A DNA stretch of 10,420 bases from DATKCJ01 sp035513275 (GTDB lineage Bacteria; Verrucomicrobiota; Verrucomicrobiia; Opitutales; Opitutaceae): NCBI GenBank assembly GCA_035513275.1, contig DATKCJ010000111.1, positions 1 to 10,420 of the forward strand, given 5' to 3'. Position 1 is the stretch's first letter. Each line of letters begins with the position of its first letter. This document shows positions 1 through 6,959 of the stretch, in pieces. The notes under the pieces were generated by a model. It saw only the letters and a list, made by a program, of their open reading frames with translations. It made no database searches and was not told the origin of the DNA. Made by a program: the position numbers and the translations under genes.

Positions 1-1791
<1,791 letters not shown>

Positions 1792-1794
1792 ACC

Positions 1795-1812
1795 GGCCCG
1801 CCGGCGCGGGCT
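1795..1812. terminator. Possible bidirectional terminator hairpin between gyrA and the convergent gene
   Basis: GCCCGC (1796-1801), loop CGGC, GCGGGC (1806-1811) makes a perfect 6-bp GC stem, extended by a G-T pair at 1795/1812. It sits in the 19-bp gap between convergent genes and overlaps the stop codon of the minus-strand gene. No U-tract follows on either side, so intrinsic termination is only suggested. Confidence 0.35.
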
Positions 1813-2296
1813 ACTTCACCCGCCGCACCCGCAGCGGAGGAAAGCCTTCGATGAACATCCAGTTGCCGCTGAGACCAGCCTCCTTGATCACGACCTTCGG
1901 GTTGCTCACGCGACCGTAGTAGTAGCTCTCCTGGTTGGACTGCTGCCAGATCTCGCCATTCTCGAGGTGGAACATGGTGCCGCCTTTCCATCCGGAGATA
2001 TCACCGACAATTCGTGACTCCACATAGAGCTTTTCCTCTTTCATCACGCGCCGGCGTGCCTCCTGTTTCTCCTCCTCGCGGGCGACCTTCACGGCCACGT
2101 CCACCTCACGCGCCACTTCGCCGGACTTGTAGCGAAGCACGAGTGCGTCGAGCTGGACGAGTTGCGCTGGAGTGAGCGCGTCGACCCCGGCGGCATTGCG
2201 CTCCTCAGGAGTGAGTGTCGAGGTGAACGGTGCGTCAGCGGCCGCCGCGACTGTGCACGAAAGAATCAGGAGAACCGGGGCGAGGAAGCGTTTCAT
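1811..2296 (-). CDS. Small secreted protein of unknown function (161 aa)
   Basis: The frame starts with ATG at 2296 and ends with TAG at 1811-1813. The N-terminus is a clear Sec signal peptide: MKRF, a hydrophobic core (LAPVLLILSCTVAAA), then AAADA as a probable cleavage site near residue 20. The mature protein, about 140 residues, has an amphipathic segment (residues ~27-55), a strongly charged helix rich in Glu, Arg and Lys (~60-90), and a C-terminal beta-rich half with GDISGWKGGTMFHLENGEIW, a YYYGR cluster and a basic end (RVRRVK). The GW-G-T-F-L-NG-W spacing resembles small domains I recall from uncharacterised secreted bacterial proteins, but I cannot name a family. It is probably periplasmic or envelope-associated. 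No transmembrane helix follows the signal and no lipobox cysteine is positioned for lipidation. It is transcribed toward gyrA and away from the EIIA-domain gene. Confidence 0.8.
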   Translation of the reverse strand: MKRFLAPVLLILSCTVAAAADAPFTSTLTPEERNAAGVDALTPAQLVQLDALVLRYKSGEVAREVDVAVKVAREEEKQEARRRVMKEEKLYVESRIVGDISGWKGGTMFHLENGEIWQQSNQESYYYGRVSNPKVVIKEAGLSGNWMFIEGFPPLRVRRVK

Positions 2297-2300
2297 CCCC

Positions 2301-2320
2301 GGCGTTTATGTAGCAACGCC
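2301..2320 (-). other. Short inverted repeat just upstream of the secreted-protein start
   Basis: GGCGTT (2301-2306) and AACGCC (2315-2320) form a 6-bp stem with an 8-nt loop. On the minus strand the stem ends 4 nt before the ATG at 2296, so it would lie in the leader over the ribosome-binding region. A third AACGCC copy is at 2331-2336. It could affect translation or be chance in GC-rich DNA. Confidence 0.25.
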
Positions 2321-2356
2321 GCGGCGCCTCAACGCCAAACCCTCCGCACCCGCTTC

Positions 2357-2380
2357 GCGCCTTGCCAGCGCAAGCGGCGC
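2357..2380 (+). other. Hairpin in the divergent intergenic region upstream of the EIIA gene
   Basis: GCGC CTTGC (2357-2365), loop CAGC, GCAAG (2370-2374), a 2-nt bulge, then GCGC (2377-2380) gives a 9-bp interrupted stem. It lies about 50 bp upstream of the ATG at 2431 in the 134-bp gap between divergent genes. It may be part of a leader or an operator-like dyad; no promoter boxes could be assigned next to it. Confidence 0.25.
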
Positions 2381-2430
2381 GGGGCATGTTGCCGTTTTCT
2401 AGAGCCGTCCCGCCCACAATTTCGCAAATC

Positions 2431-2907
2431 ATGGCCGTCAGCATCGCCCAACTGCTCGATCCATCGCGGGTCGCACTCGAAATCCGTGAGACGCGGCGCT
2501 CGCCCGCGATCCACGAGGTCGCGCGGATGCTCGAGGGCAACCCCGACCTCGCTAATTTCCAGGCGTTCTACAACGAGCTGCTCGCACGCGAGCGCGTGGA
2601 GCCCACCTGCATCGGCAACGAGGTCGCCCTGCCGCACGCGCGCACCGAACACGCCTCGCGGATCGTACTCGCGGTGGGTCGTTCGACCCAGGGCGTGGCA
2701 TTCGACAGCTCCGGCCAGCTCGTGCGGCTCATCTTCGTCATCGCGACCCCCAAATCGATGCCCATGGAATACCTCCTCGTCGTCGGCCACCTTTGCCGCC
2801 TCCTGAAGGAGCCGTCGCTTCGCGATGCGTTGATGACTGCGAAGAATTCCGAGGAATTCATTTCCGCGATCGCAACGGCCGAGGGCGCGCAGACCGCCGC
2901 GCTCTGA
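2431..2907 (+). CDS. PTS EIIA-domain protein (PtsN / fructose-type IIA)
   Basis: This 158-residue protein is one PTS EIIA type-2 domain, the usual length for PtsN/FruA-like IIA proteins. I chose the ATG at 2431 because the domain begins right after it (MAVSIAQLLDPSRVAL); the same frame extends 23 codons upstream but that part is Ala/Pro-rich and unlike the family. The phosphorylation site is His69 in the motif EVALPHAR, matching the IPH signature of the family. Residues ~90-135 (IFVIATP, LLVVGHLCRLLKE) match the conserved second half of the domain. The protein would receive phosphate from HPr or NPr in the cytoplasm and either pass it to a sugar permease or act as a regulator of the nitrogen-PTS type. 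No IIB or IIC partner is next to it, which favours a regulatory role (inference). It is followed after 73 bp by corA on the same strand. No good Shine-Dalgarno is visible. Confidence 0.85.
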   Translation: MAVSIAQLLDPSRVALEIRETRRSPAIHEVARMLEGNPDLANFQAFYNELLARERVEPTCIGNEVALPHARTEHASRIVLAVGRSTQGVAFDSSGQLVRLIFVIATPKSMPMEYLLVVGHLCRLLKEPSLRDALMTAKNSEEFISAIATAEGAQTAAL

Positions 2908-2965
2908 TCGCGCCCCGAGAGCTTGCCTTGATTCGGACCGCGGGCACGATCGCGCAAACGCCCAA

Positions 2966-2978
2966 GCGAGGGCCTCGC
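2966..2978 (+). promoter_or_regulatory. Ribosome binding site of the first corA, inside a small hairpin
   Basis: GCGAGGG at 2966-2972 is a plausible Shine-Dalgarno sequence 8-14 nt before the ATG at 2981. The same bases form GCGAG (2966-2970), loop GGC, CTCGC (2974-2978), a 5-bp stem that would hide the site. Whether this matters for expression is unknown. Confidence 0.35.
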
Positions 2979-2980
2979 AC

Positions 2981-3949
2981 ATGATCCGATCGTTCGTATT
3001 CAGCGAAGGAAAACCCGTCGGCCGCGACCTGGAGATCGAGGCACTGCGCCTCATCCGCGCGGACAAGGGCCTGCACATCTGGGTCGACCTCGACGACCCG
3101 ACCGACGAGGAGATCAAGCTCATCCTCGAAAACGTCTTCGCGTTCCACCCGCTCGCGATCGAGGACTGTGTGACGCCGAGCAGCCTTCCCAAGATCGAGG
3201 ACTACGAGGACTACTTGTTCATCGTCACGCATGCCGTGGACTTTTCGCGCGCCGAGCAGTTCAACACCACGGAACTAGACCTGTTTCTCGGCAAGGGATT
3301 CCTGGTCACGTTCCACCGCAAGCCGCTGAAGTCCGTGCAATCCCTCGTCGATCGATGTGCGAAGGCCACCGGCATCGTCGCTCGAGCACCCGACCGACTC
3401 GCGCACATCCTCATCGACCAGCTCGTCGACCTCTACAAGCCCGTGCTCGACGAGCTTCGCGCGGAGATCGACGGCATCGAGGATGCCGTCCTCAAGGAAA
3501 CCCCGCCGACGCTCATCAACGACCTCGTGCAATTCCGCTCCGAGCTCGCCGACTTCCGCCGGATCATCCGCCCCCAGCGCGATCTCATGGCCCGCATCGT
3601 GATCGGGGAGAGCAAGATCGTGCGCGCGCTCATGCTTCCCTACTTCCGCGACCTGAAGGACAACCTCATGCGGTTCGATGAGGCTGCGACAGGTCTCGCC
3701 GACCAGCTCCTGCTCTGCTTCGACCTTTATCTCAACAAGTCCGCGAGCGAAGCGAACGAGGGCATCAAGGTCCTCACCGCGCTCACCGCGATTTCGCTAC
3801 CACCGATCATGATCGGCACCTGGTTCGGCATGAACTTCGAGCACATGCCAGAACTCGCGAGCCCGCTCGGTTACCCGATCGCGCTTGGGGCCATGATCGT
3901 GAGCACAGGCATCATGTTTATCTGGTGCAAACGCCGCGGCTGGCTCTAG
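2981..3949 (+). CDS. corA: CorA-type magnesium/divalent cation transporter (first copy)
   Basis: The protein has 322 residues, usual for CorA. These proteins form inner-membrane homopentamers that let Mg2+ (sometimes Co2+ or Ni2+) enter down its gradient. The large cytoplasmic N-terminal domain includes WVDLDDPTDEE, HPLAIEDC (residues ~57-64) and FLVTFHR. A long charged helix follows (~130-260), with IRPQRDLMA in it. Two C-terminal membrane helices lie at ~265-283 and ~296-315. The signature GMN is intact at residues 283-285 (WFGMNFEHMPEL), forming the selectivity ring at the pore mouth. The ATG at 2981 is supported by a Shine-Dalgarno-like GCGAGG and by the start of the paralogue (MIRS versus MIQS). 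The TAG stop lies within the first arm of the intergenic repeat. It probably belongs to a + strand unit with the EIIA gene and the second corA. Confidence 0.93.
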   Translation: MIRSFVFSEGKPVGRDLEIEALRLIRADKGLHIWVDLDDPTDEEIKLILENVFAFHPLAIEDCVTPSSLPKIEDYEDYLFIVTHAVDFSRAEQFNTTELDLFLGKGFLVTFHRKPLKSVQSLVDRCAKATGIVARAPDRLAHILIDQLVDLYKPVLDELRAEIDGIEDAVLKETPPTLINDLVQFRSELADFRRIIRPQRDLMARIVIGESKIVRALMLPYFRDLKDNLMRFDEAATGLADQLLLCFDLYLNKSASEANEGIKVLTALTAISLPPIMIGTWFGMNFEHMPELASPLGYPIALGAMIVSTGIMFIWCKRRGWL

Positions 3950-4184
3950 GAATCTGCCGGTTTCAGCGCAGAACACACAACGAGTTCTTCAACATCCTTC
4001 CTGATGACGAATCCCTTCTCCCGGCAGATTCCTAAGCCGGCACTCCGTGCCGGAAGCAATCCCTTCTCCTGGTTTCTCCCAGCGCGCAGCGCTGGCTTAG
4101 GAATTTGCCGGGATGGGTGCGACGCAGCAACTACGACTCCCCGAGTTCGCGGGGCGCTCTGAAGCGCCTCCAGGCAAATTCCTG
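3947..4184. repeat. Cluster of inverted repeats and hairpins between the two corA genes
   Basis: A 14-bp arm TAGGAATCTGCCGG (3947-3960) is perfectly inverted at 4021-4034. A near copy with one change (C to T) lies at 4098-4111, and its inverse is at 4171-4184 (12 of 14 matching), ending exactly before the second corA ATG. The arm order is thus A, A', A, A', making units of 88 and 87 bp. Between arms are compact hairpins: CCGGCAC-TCC-GTGCCGG (4037-4053), CCAGCGC-GCA-GCGCTGG (4079-4095), CCCCG/CGGGG (4139-4154) and GGCGCT-CTGA-AGCGCC (4153-4168). A 12-nt direct repeat AATCCCTTCTCC occurs at 4010-4021 and 4058-4069. No protein is encoded. It looks like a REP/MITE-like palindromic cluster and may terminate or process the corA transcript. 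Confidence 0.75.
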
Positions 4185-5153
4185 ATGATCCAATCGCTCG
4201 TCTATCGCGACCACAAATTCGCCACGGAGAATCCGCCCGTCGGCACGATGGCGACTTTGCTCGCAGAGCCTGGCGTGATGATCTGGGTCGACCTCGACGC
4301 GGCCACCGAAGAGGAAGTCCGTGTGGTGATGCAGGATGCCTTTGGCATTCATCCGCTCACCATCGAGGACTGCGTGCAGGACTCGCCGCTGCCGAAGTTC
4401 GAGGAGATGGAGAACTACCTCTACTTCGTGATGCATGCGGTCGACTACACGCGAGCCGAGAAGTTCAGCACGACGGAGCTCGACCTGATCCTGGGCCGCA
4501 ACTTTCTCGTGACCTTCCACCGGCGTCCGCTCAAGCCGCTTGTCGCCGCGATGGAGCGCTTTCGCAAGAACACAGCGACGCTCGTCCGCGGGCCCGATCG
4601 CTTCGCCCACACATTGCTCGATCTCATCGTCGAGAACTACAAGCCCGCGCTCGAGGAGCTCCGGCAGGATGTCGAGACGATCGAGGAGTCGGTCCTCGCC
4701 CGCGGAAAGGGAAGTCTCATGCAGGACATCATCGAGACGCGCGAGAGCCTTACGACACTCCGCGTCACCATCCGCCCGCAGCGCGAGATCGTCGCGCAAC
4801 TCGCGCTCGGCAAGACGCCCTTCTTCCGGCCAAAGCTGCTGCCCTACCTGCGCGATCTCTCCGACGATCTTGTGCGCATCGAGGAGCAGGCCAAGGGATG
4901 GTCGGAGCAGCTCATCTTTGCGTTTCGCATCCATCTCAACCGCTCGTCGCACGAGGCAAATGCGGGCATTCGCGTGCTCACCGGTCTCACGGCTGTCACG
5001 ATCCCGCTGCTGCTGATTGGCAGTTGGTTCGCGATGAACTTTCACGAGATGCCGCTGCTCTCGTCGAAGACCGCCTATTGGGTGACGCTCGCCGTCACGA
5101 TCGTCTCCACGGCGATCATGTTCGTGTTCCTGAAGCGGCGAAAGTGGTTCTAG
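4185..5153 (+). CDS. CorA-family transporter paralogue with AMN instead of GMN
   Basis: This second CorA-like protein also has 322 residues and aligns with the first without gaps, with roughly half the residues identical by eye (shared WVDLD, HPL-IEDCV, TTELDL, FLVTFHR, IRPQR, LKRR-W end). I chose the ATG at 4185 because MIQSLVYRD matches the paralogue's start; the frame runs back to 4113 but that part is made of intergenic repeat. Membrane helices lie at ~265-283 and ~296-315. The key difference is at residues 283-285: AMN (GCG ATG AAC at 5031-5039) replaces the nearly invariant GMN, and the following loop is FHEMPLL rather than FEHMPEL. Known work on CorA ties GMN to Mg2+ selectivity and function, so this copy may have changed selectivity, altered gating or a regulatory role (inference). 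No clear Shine-Dalgarno is seen. It is not ZntB, which has GIN. Confidence 0.88.
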   Translation: MIQSLVYRDHKFATENPPVGTMATLLAEPGVMIWVDLDAATEEEVRVVMQDAFGIHPLTIEDCVQDSPLPKFEEMENYLYFVMHAVDYTRAEKFSTTELDLILGRNFLVTFHRRPLKPLVAAMERFRKNTATLVRGPDRFAHTLLDLIVENYKPALEELRQDVETIEESVLARGKGSLMQDIIETRESLTTLRVTIRPQREIVAQLALGKTPFFRPKLLPYLRDLSDDLVRIEEQAKGWSEQLIFAFRIHLNRSSHEANAGIRVLTGLTAVTIPLLLIGSWFAMNFHEMPLLSSKTAYWVTLAVTIVSTAIMFVFLKRRKWF

Positions 5154-5175
5154 GTTTTCGCCCTGACGAAAACCT
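5152..5175. terminator. Stem-loop terminator shared by corA paralogue and exonuclease gene
   Basis: AGGTTTTCG (5152-5160), loop CCCTGA, CGAAAACCT (5167-5175) is a perfect 9-bp stem. It overlaps the TAG of the second corA and lies 3 nt past the TGA of the convergent minus-strand gene. Each arm contains a run of four T or A near its centre, but no separate U-tract follows. Position between convergent genes supports a bidirectional terminator. Confidence 0.6.
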
Positions 5176-5178
5176 CAC

Positions 5179-5844
5179 TCAGAACAACCGCTCCTGCCGA
5201 AGGTCATCGCGTGCATCGGCGGCCATCACGCTGTGTGCGAAGAGCCACGGCAGTGTCATGCCCTCGAACTCCGCGCGTCGCCCGAGCGAGATGAGAAGCA
5301 ACGCCGCGGCAATCGCGTCGTAGAGCGCCGCGTGAAAGCGCGCGCGTCCCACAGGACAATTTCGCGCGGCGAGTCCGTCGAGCTCCGACTGCACGCCGCA
5401 ATCGCCCACGAGATCCTCGAGCCGCGCAGATCGAAATCCCTGCAAGCAGCCGGGAATGATCCGGCCCGTGTCGATCCAAGGACCCCACTCGGCGCTCGTG
5501 CCGCCGGGTCGCGAATAGTCAGGCGACATCCGGGCATATGGCCACACCAGGCGGATGAGCGAATCCTCGGTCGAGGAAAAGTGCGCCGCGAACGGCCCGC
5601 GCGCGCGCATGCCCGCGAACATCTCCCAGTCGTCAGCAAAGGGCGCTGCGTCGCCCGTGTCTTCGCTGCGGATCCCGTGCACAGCGGTGTCCTCCGCGCG
5701 CACCCGACCATTGGCGCGACAAAGTCGAGTCGCCGTTGCGACGATCTCGCCGCCGAGCACCGTGGCCACGCCGTATTCGAGCACGCCGCAGCCGCGCGCG
5801 CCCTCGAAGTCGATGAAGTGAATCGGTGTCTCTTTCCAGTGCAT
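5179..5844 (-). CDS. DEDDh-family 3'-5' exonuclease (DnaQ-like)
   Basis: The protein has 221 residues from the ATG at 5844. The frame stays open to 6063, but that extension is encoded by the palindromic repeat and has no family similarity, so I rejected it. Motif I of RNase T/DnaQ-type exonucleases is IDFEG with Asp12 and Glu14. A second region, AAHFSSTEDSLIR (residues ~86-98), fits the Exo II segment with Asp94 or Glu93. The third is HAALYDA with His171 and Asp176 in H-x4-D spacing, which defines the DEDDh subgroup. The enzyme would remove 3' nucleotides from DNA or RNA using two metal ions. The substrate cannot be told from sequence; the protein lacks additional domains, unlike PolC or DinG fusions. 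It is the last gene of the minus-strand block, 243 bp after queF, and ends at the shared stem-loop. No Shine-Dalgarno is evident. Confidence 0.78.
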   Translation of the reverse strand: MHWKETPIHFIDFEGARGCGVLEYGVATVLGGEIVATATRLCRANGRVRAEDTAVHGIRSEDTGDAAPFADDWEMFAGMRARGPFAAHFSSTEDSLIRLVWPYARMSPDYSRPGGTSAEWGPWIDTGRIIPGCLQGFRSARLEDLVGDCGVQSELDGLAARNCPVGRARFHAALYDAIAAALLLISLGRRAEFEGMTLPWLFAHSVMAADARDDLRQERLF

Positions 5845-5923
5845 GAGTGTGGCACCGTGATTGAGGAAAGTTCCCCGGCGCTTATCGAGCCAATCTTCGC
5901 GTCTTATCTCAGAGGTCAAAATG

Positions 5924-6020
5924 GTGGGTCGGGCTTTATGGGCTCGACTGATCGCAAGTTCCAAACTGTCGGGGATAAAATCCGACCAAAAAAGACAGTC
6001 GGGCGTAAAGCCCGACCCAC
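5924..6020. repeat. MITE/REP-like palindromic element with 15-bp terminal inverted repeats
   Basis: GTGGGTCGGGCTTTA (5924-5938) is perfectly inverted as TAAAGCCCGACCCAC (6006-6020). Inside are three related hairpins built on GTCGGG...CCGAC: 5928-5948 (degenerate), GTCGG-GGATAAAAT-CCGAC (5968-5986) and GTCGGGC-GTAAA-GCCCGAC (5998-6016). The element lies between queF and the exonuclease gene on the minus-strand transcript, with no coding content and no obvious target duplication. It resembles dispersed palindromic repeats seen in many bacterial genomes; copy number elsewhere is unknown. Confidence 0.75.
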
Positions 6021-6087
6021 AAGAAAGCCGATCCGCTGAAATGATTGCGACCGACCAAAGCAAGCCAGCCCGGAAGTCTCGTCAGCC

Positions 6088-6393
6088 CTACTTGCGCGAT
6101 CGCCGGCCGGTGTGCGTGGCCGTGATGATCGACGTGAAGCCGCCGCGCGCGCGCCAGTTGGCCACGATCGTCATCTCCCGCGGCTTCAACACCGCGACGA
6201 GGTCGTCGAGGATCTTGTTGGTGACGGCCTCGAAGAAAATCCCCTCGTTGCGGTAGCCGTGGAAGTAAAGCTTGAGCGACTTCAGCTCCACGCAGTCGCG
6301 GCCAGCGATGTAGCGGACGGTAATATCTGCGAAGTCCGGATGACCGGTCTTCGGGCACACCGAGGTGAACTCGTGATGCGTGTGCTCGATCAT
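6088..6393 (-). CDS. queF: QueF, 7-cyano-7-deazaguanine (preQ0) reductase, 5' end missing
   Basis: QueF reduces preQ0 to preQ1 with NADPH in queuosine synthesis. The coded region has the catalytic cysteine in FTSVCPKTG (Cys13 from the ATG at 6393), the acid Asp seven residues later (Asp20), and the QueF motif ELKSLKLY (residues 36-43), followed by RNEGIFFE and RARGG. It is a unimodal (short) type. Family similarity clearly continues upstream of 6393 in frame (ADPKILETFPN then APGRRY, about 6447-6394), but an in-frame TAG lies at 6472-6474 and no ATG, GTG or TTG occurs between it and 6393. Only the internal ATG gives a 101-residue product, compared with roughly 130-165 for family members. The break coincides with the inverted-repeat arm of the neighbouring four-helix-bundle insert. 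The gene may be inactive, or start at a non-canonical codon such as the ATT at 6435. It ends with TAG at 6088. Confidence 0.8.
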   Translation of the reverse strand: MIEHTHHEFTSVCPKTGHPDFADITVRYIAGRDCVELKSLKLYFHGYRNEGIFFEAVTNKILDDLVAVLKPREMTIVANWRARGGFTSIITATHTGRRSRK

Positions 6394-6457
6394 GTAGCGG
6401 CGACCCGGCGCCGGGTTCGGAAACGTCTCGAGAATCTTCGGATCAGCCCTGGGGAAA

Positions 6458-6486
6458 GTAGCGAGTAGTGGCTAGCGAGTAGCGAG
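6458..6486. repeat. Left inverted-repeat arm of the cassette (GTAGCGA heptamers)
   Basis: Tandem degenerate heptamers GTAGCGA, GTAGTGG, CTAGCGA, GTAGCGA, continuing with GTAG to 6489. It carries the in-frame TAG (minus strand, 6472-6474) that closes the queF frame upstream. Flanking bases on the queF side are GGGGAAA. Confidence 0.7.
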
Positions 6487-6527
6487 TAGATTTTCAGACT
6501 TCGATGCGGGATACACTCTGAACAATC

Positions 6528-6547
6528 CTTCGCGGAAACGCGCGAAG
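6528..6547 (-). terminator. Hairpin downstream of the four-helix-bundle gene
   Basis: CTTCGCG (6528-6534), 6-nt loop, CGCGAAG (6541-6547) forms a perfect 7-bp stem. On the minus strand it begins 7 nt after the TGA at 6555-6557 and is followed by GATTGTT, a weak U-rich stretch. It could end the transcript before queF, which would add to queF silencing. Confidence 0.45.
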
Positions 6548-6554
6548 CGGGTAG

Positions 6555-6920
6555 TCAGGAGCCGTCGCGTTCCAGACCGTTGATGTAGCCTTGGAGAAGC
6601 CGGGAGACTTCCTCTAGATCGGCCTGCAGCGATGTGGTGTCCGCGTGGCCGAGGTCGTGGTCGAGGCTGAGTTGGTAGAGCGCCTCGTCGGCGGAACCTT
6701 GGGCAATGTTGTAGAAACGAAGCTTGTCGGGCTTTGTCCGCTTCCGGAATCCCTCCACAAAGTTCGAGGGAATGCTCATCGCGGCGCGCCTCAATAGAGC
6801 GGTGATCACGAACAACTCCTCCCTGGGAAACGACGCAGTTACACGCCAGACCGCGAGGGCGAAAGCGTGTGCCTTCTGCCTCACAAGAACGTCGCGAAAG
6901 GACTGGGATTTCTCAGACAT
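6555..6920 (-). CDS. Four-helix-bundle protein (23S rRNA intervening-sequence family)
   Basis: The 121-residue protein fits the 23S rRNA-intervening sequence / four helix bundle family. Visible family features in order: FRDVLVRQKAHAFALAVWR (helix 1), then FPREELFVITALLRRAAMSIPSNFVEGF (residues ~31-58, corresponding to the LR-RAA-SIP-N-EG core), RKRT, RFYNIAQGSADEALYQL (helix 3) and a final helix ending LLQGYINGLER. Members occur inside 23S rRNA intervening sequences of spirochetes and others, as free genes in many genomes, and as relatives of the Avd accessory protein of diversity-generating retroelements; the cellular function of free copies is not established. The ATG at 6920 lies one base from an inverted-repeat arm, leaving no room for a Shine-Dalgarno sequence, so its translation may depend on coupling to rny 39 bp upstream. 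It sits between rny and queF on the same strand and appears to be an insertion in that operon. Confidence 0.88.
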   Translation of the reverse strand: MSEKSQSFRDVLVRQKAHAFALAVWRVTASFPREELFVITALLRRAAMSIPSNFVEGFRKRTKPDKLRFYNIAQGSADEALYQLSLDHDLGHADTTSLQADLEEVSRLLQGYINGLERDGS

Positions 6921-6921
6921 G

Positions 6922-6950
6922 CTCGCTACTCGCTACCCGCTACTCACTAC
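6922..6950. repeat. Right inverted-repeat arm of the cassette
   Basis: Reverse complement reads GTAGTGA, GTAGCGG, GTAGCGA, GTAGCGA, G and matches the left arm except at three positions (5, 12 and 15 of the 29). It fills the space between the four-helix-bundle start and the end of rny. Confidence 0.7.
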
Positions 6951-6959
6951 TGCCTTCGC

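Larger units (their letters stand above)
6458..6950 (-). mobile_element. Four-helix-bundle cassette bounded by 29-bp inverted repeats (IVS-like)
   Basis: The left arm (6458-6486) and the reverse complement of the right arm (6922-6950) match at 26 of 29 positions. Each arm is made of about four degenerate copies of the heptamer GTAGCGA. Between them lie one gene for a 23S-rRNA-intervening-sequence type protein and its terminator hairpin. The unit is 493 bp. Its right arm ends 9 bp from the rny stop and begins 1 bp before the gene's own ATG; its left arm abuts the truncated queF. No target duplication and no transposase are visible. Transcribed RNA would fold into a long stem with the gene in the loop. 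Mobility is inferred from the layout only. Confidence 0.55.

Noticed and set aside
2329..3192. 287-codon open frame on - spanning the EIIA gene and corA start
   Set aside because: It crosses two genes with recognisable motifs on + and shows no family signature itself.
4113..4184. Longer start for the second corA (24 extra residues)
   Set aside because: These codons lie in the repeat and hairpin cluster; the paralogue's start aligns with the ATG at 4185.
4131..5045. 304-codon open frame on - antisense to the second corA
   Set aside because: The + strand encodes a clear CorA protein; the antisense product is Arg/Glu/His-rich low-complexity typical of shadow frames.
5845..6063. N-terminal extension of the exonuclease (73 extra residues)
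   Set aside because: The extra codons are the translated palindromic element and spacer; the DEDDh domain begins at the ATG at 5844.
6088..6480. preQ1 riboswitch upstream of queF
   Set aside because: The sequence upstream of queF is the heptamer arm and a terminator-like hairpin; I see no preQ1 aptamer-like pattern, and the true leader appears lost.
6555..6920. Diversity-generating retroelement accessory protein (Avd)
   Set aside because: The fold family is shared, but there is no reverse transcriptase, template repeat or variable repeat in the window.
6458..6950. CRISPR-like repeats
   Set aside because: The GTAGCGA units are 7 bp, contiguous, degenerate and without spacers; they are short tandem repeats in two opposite arms.
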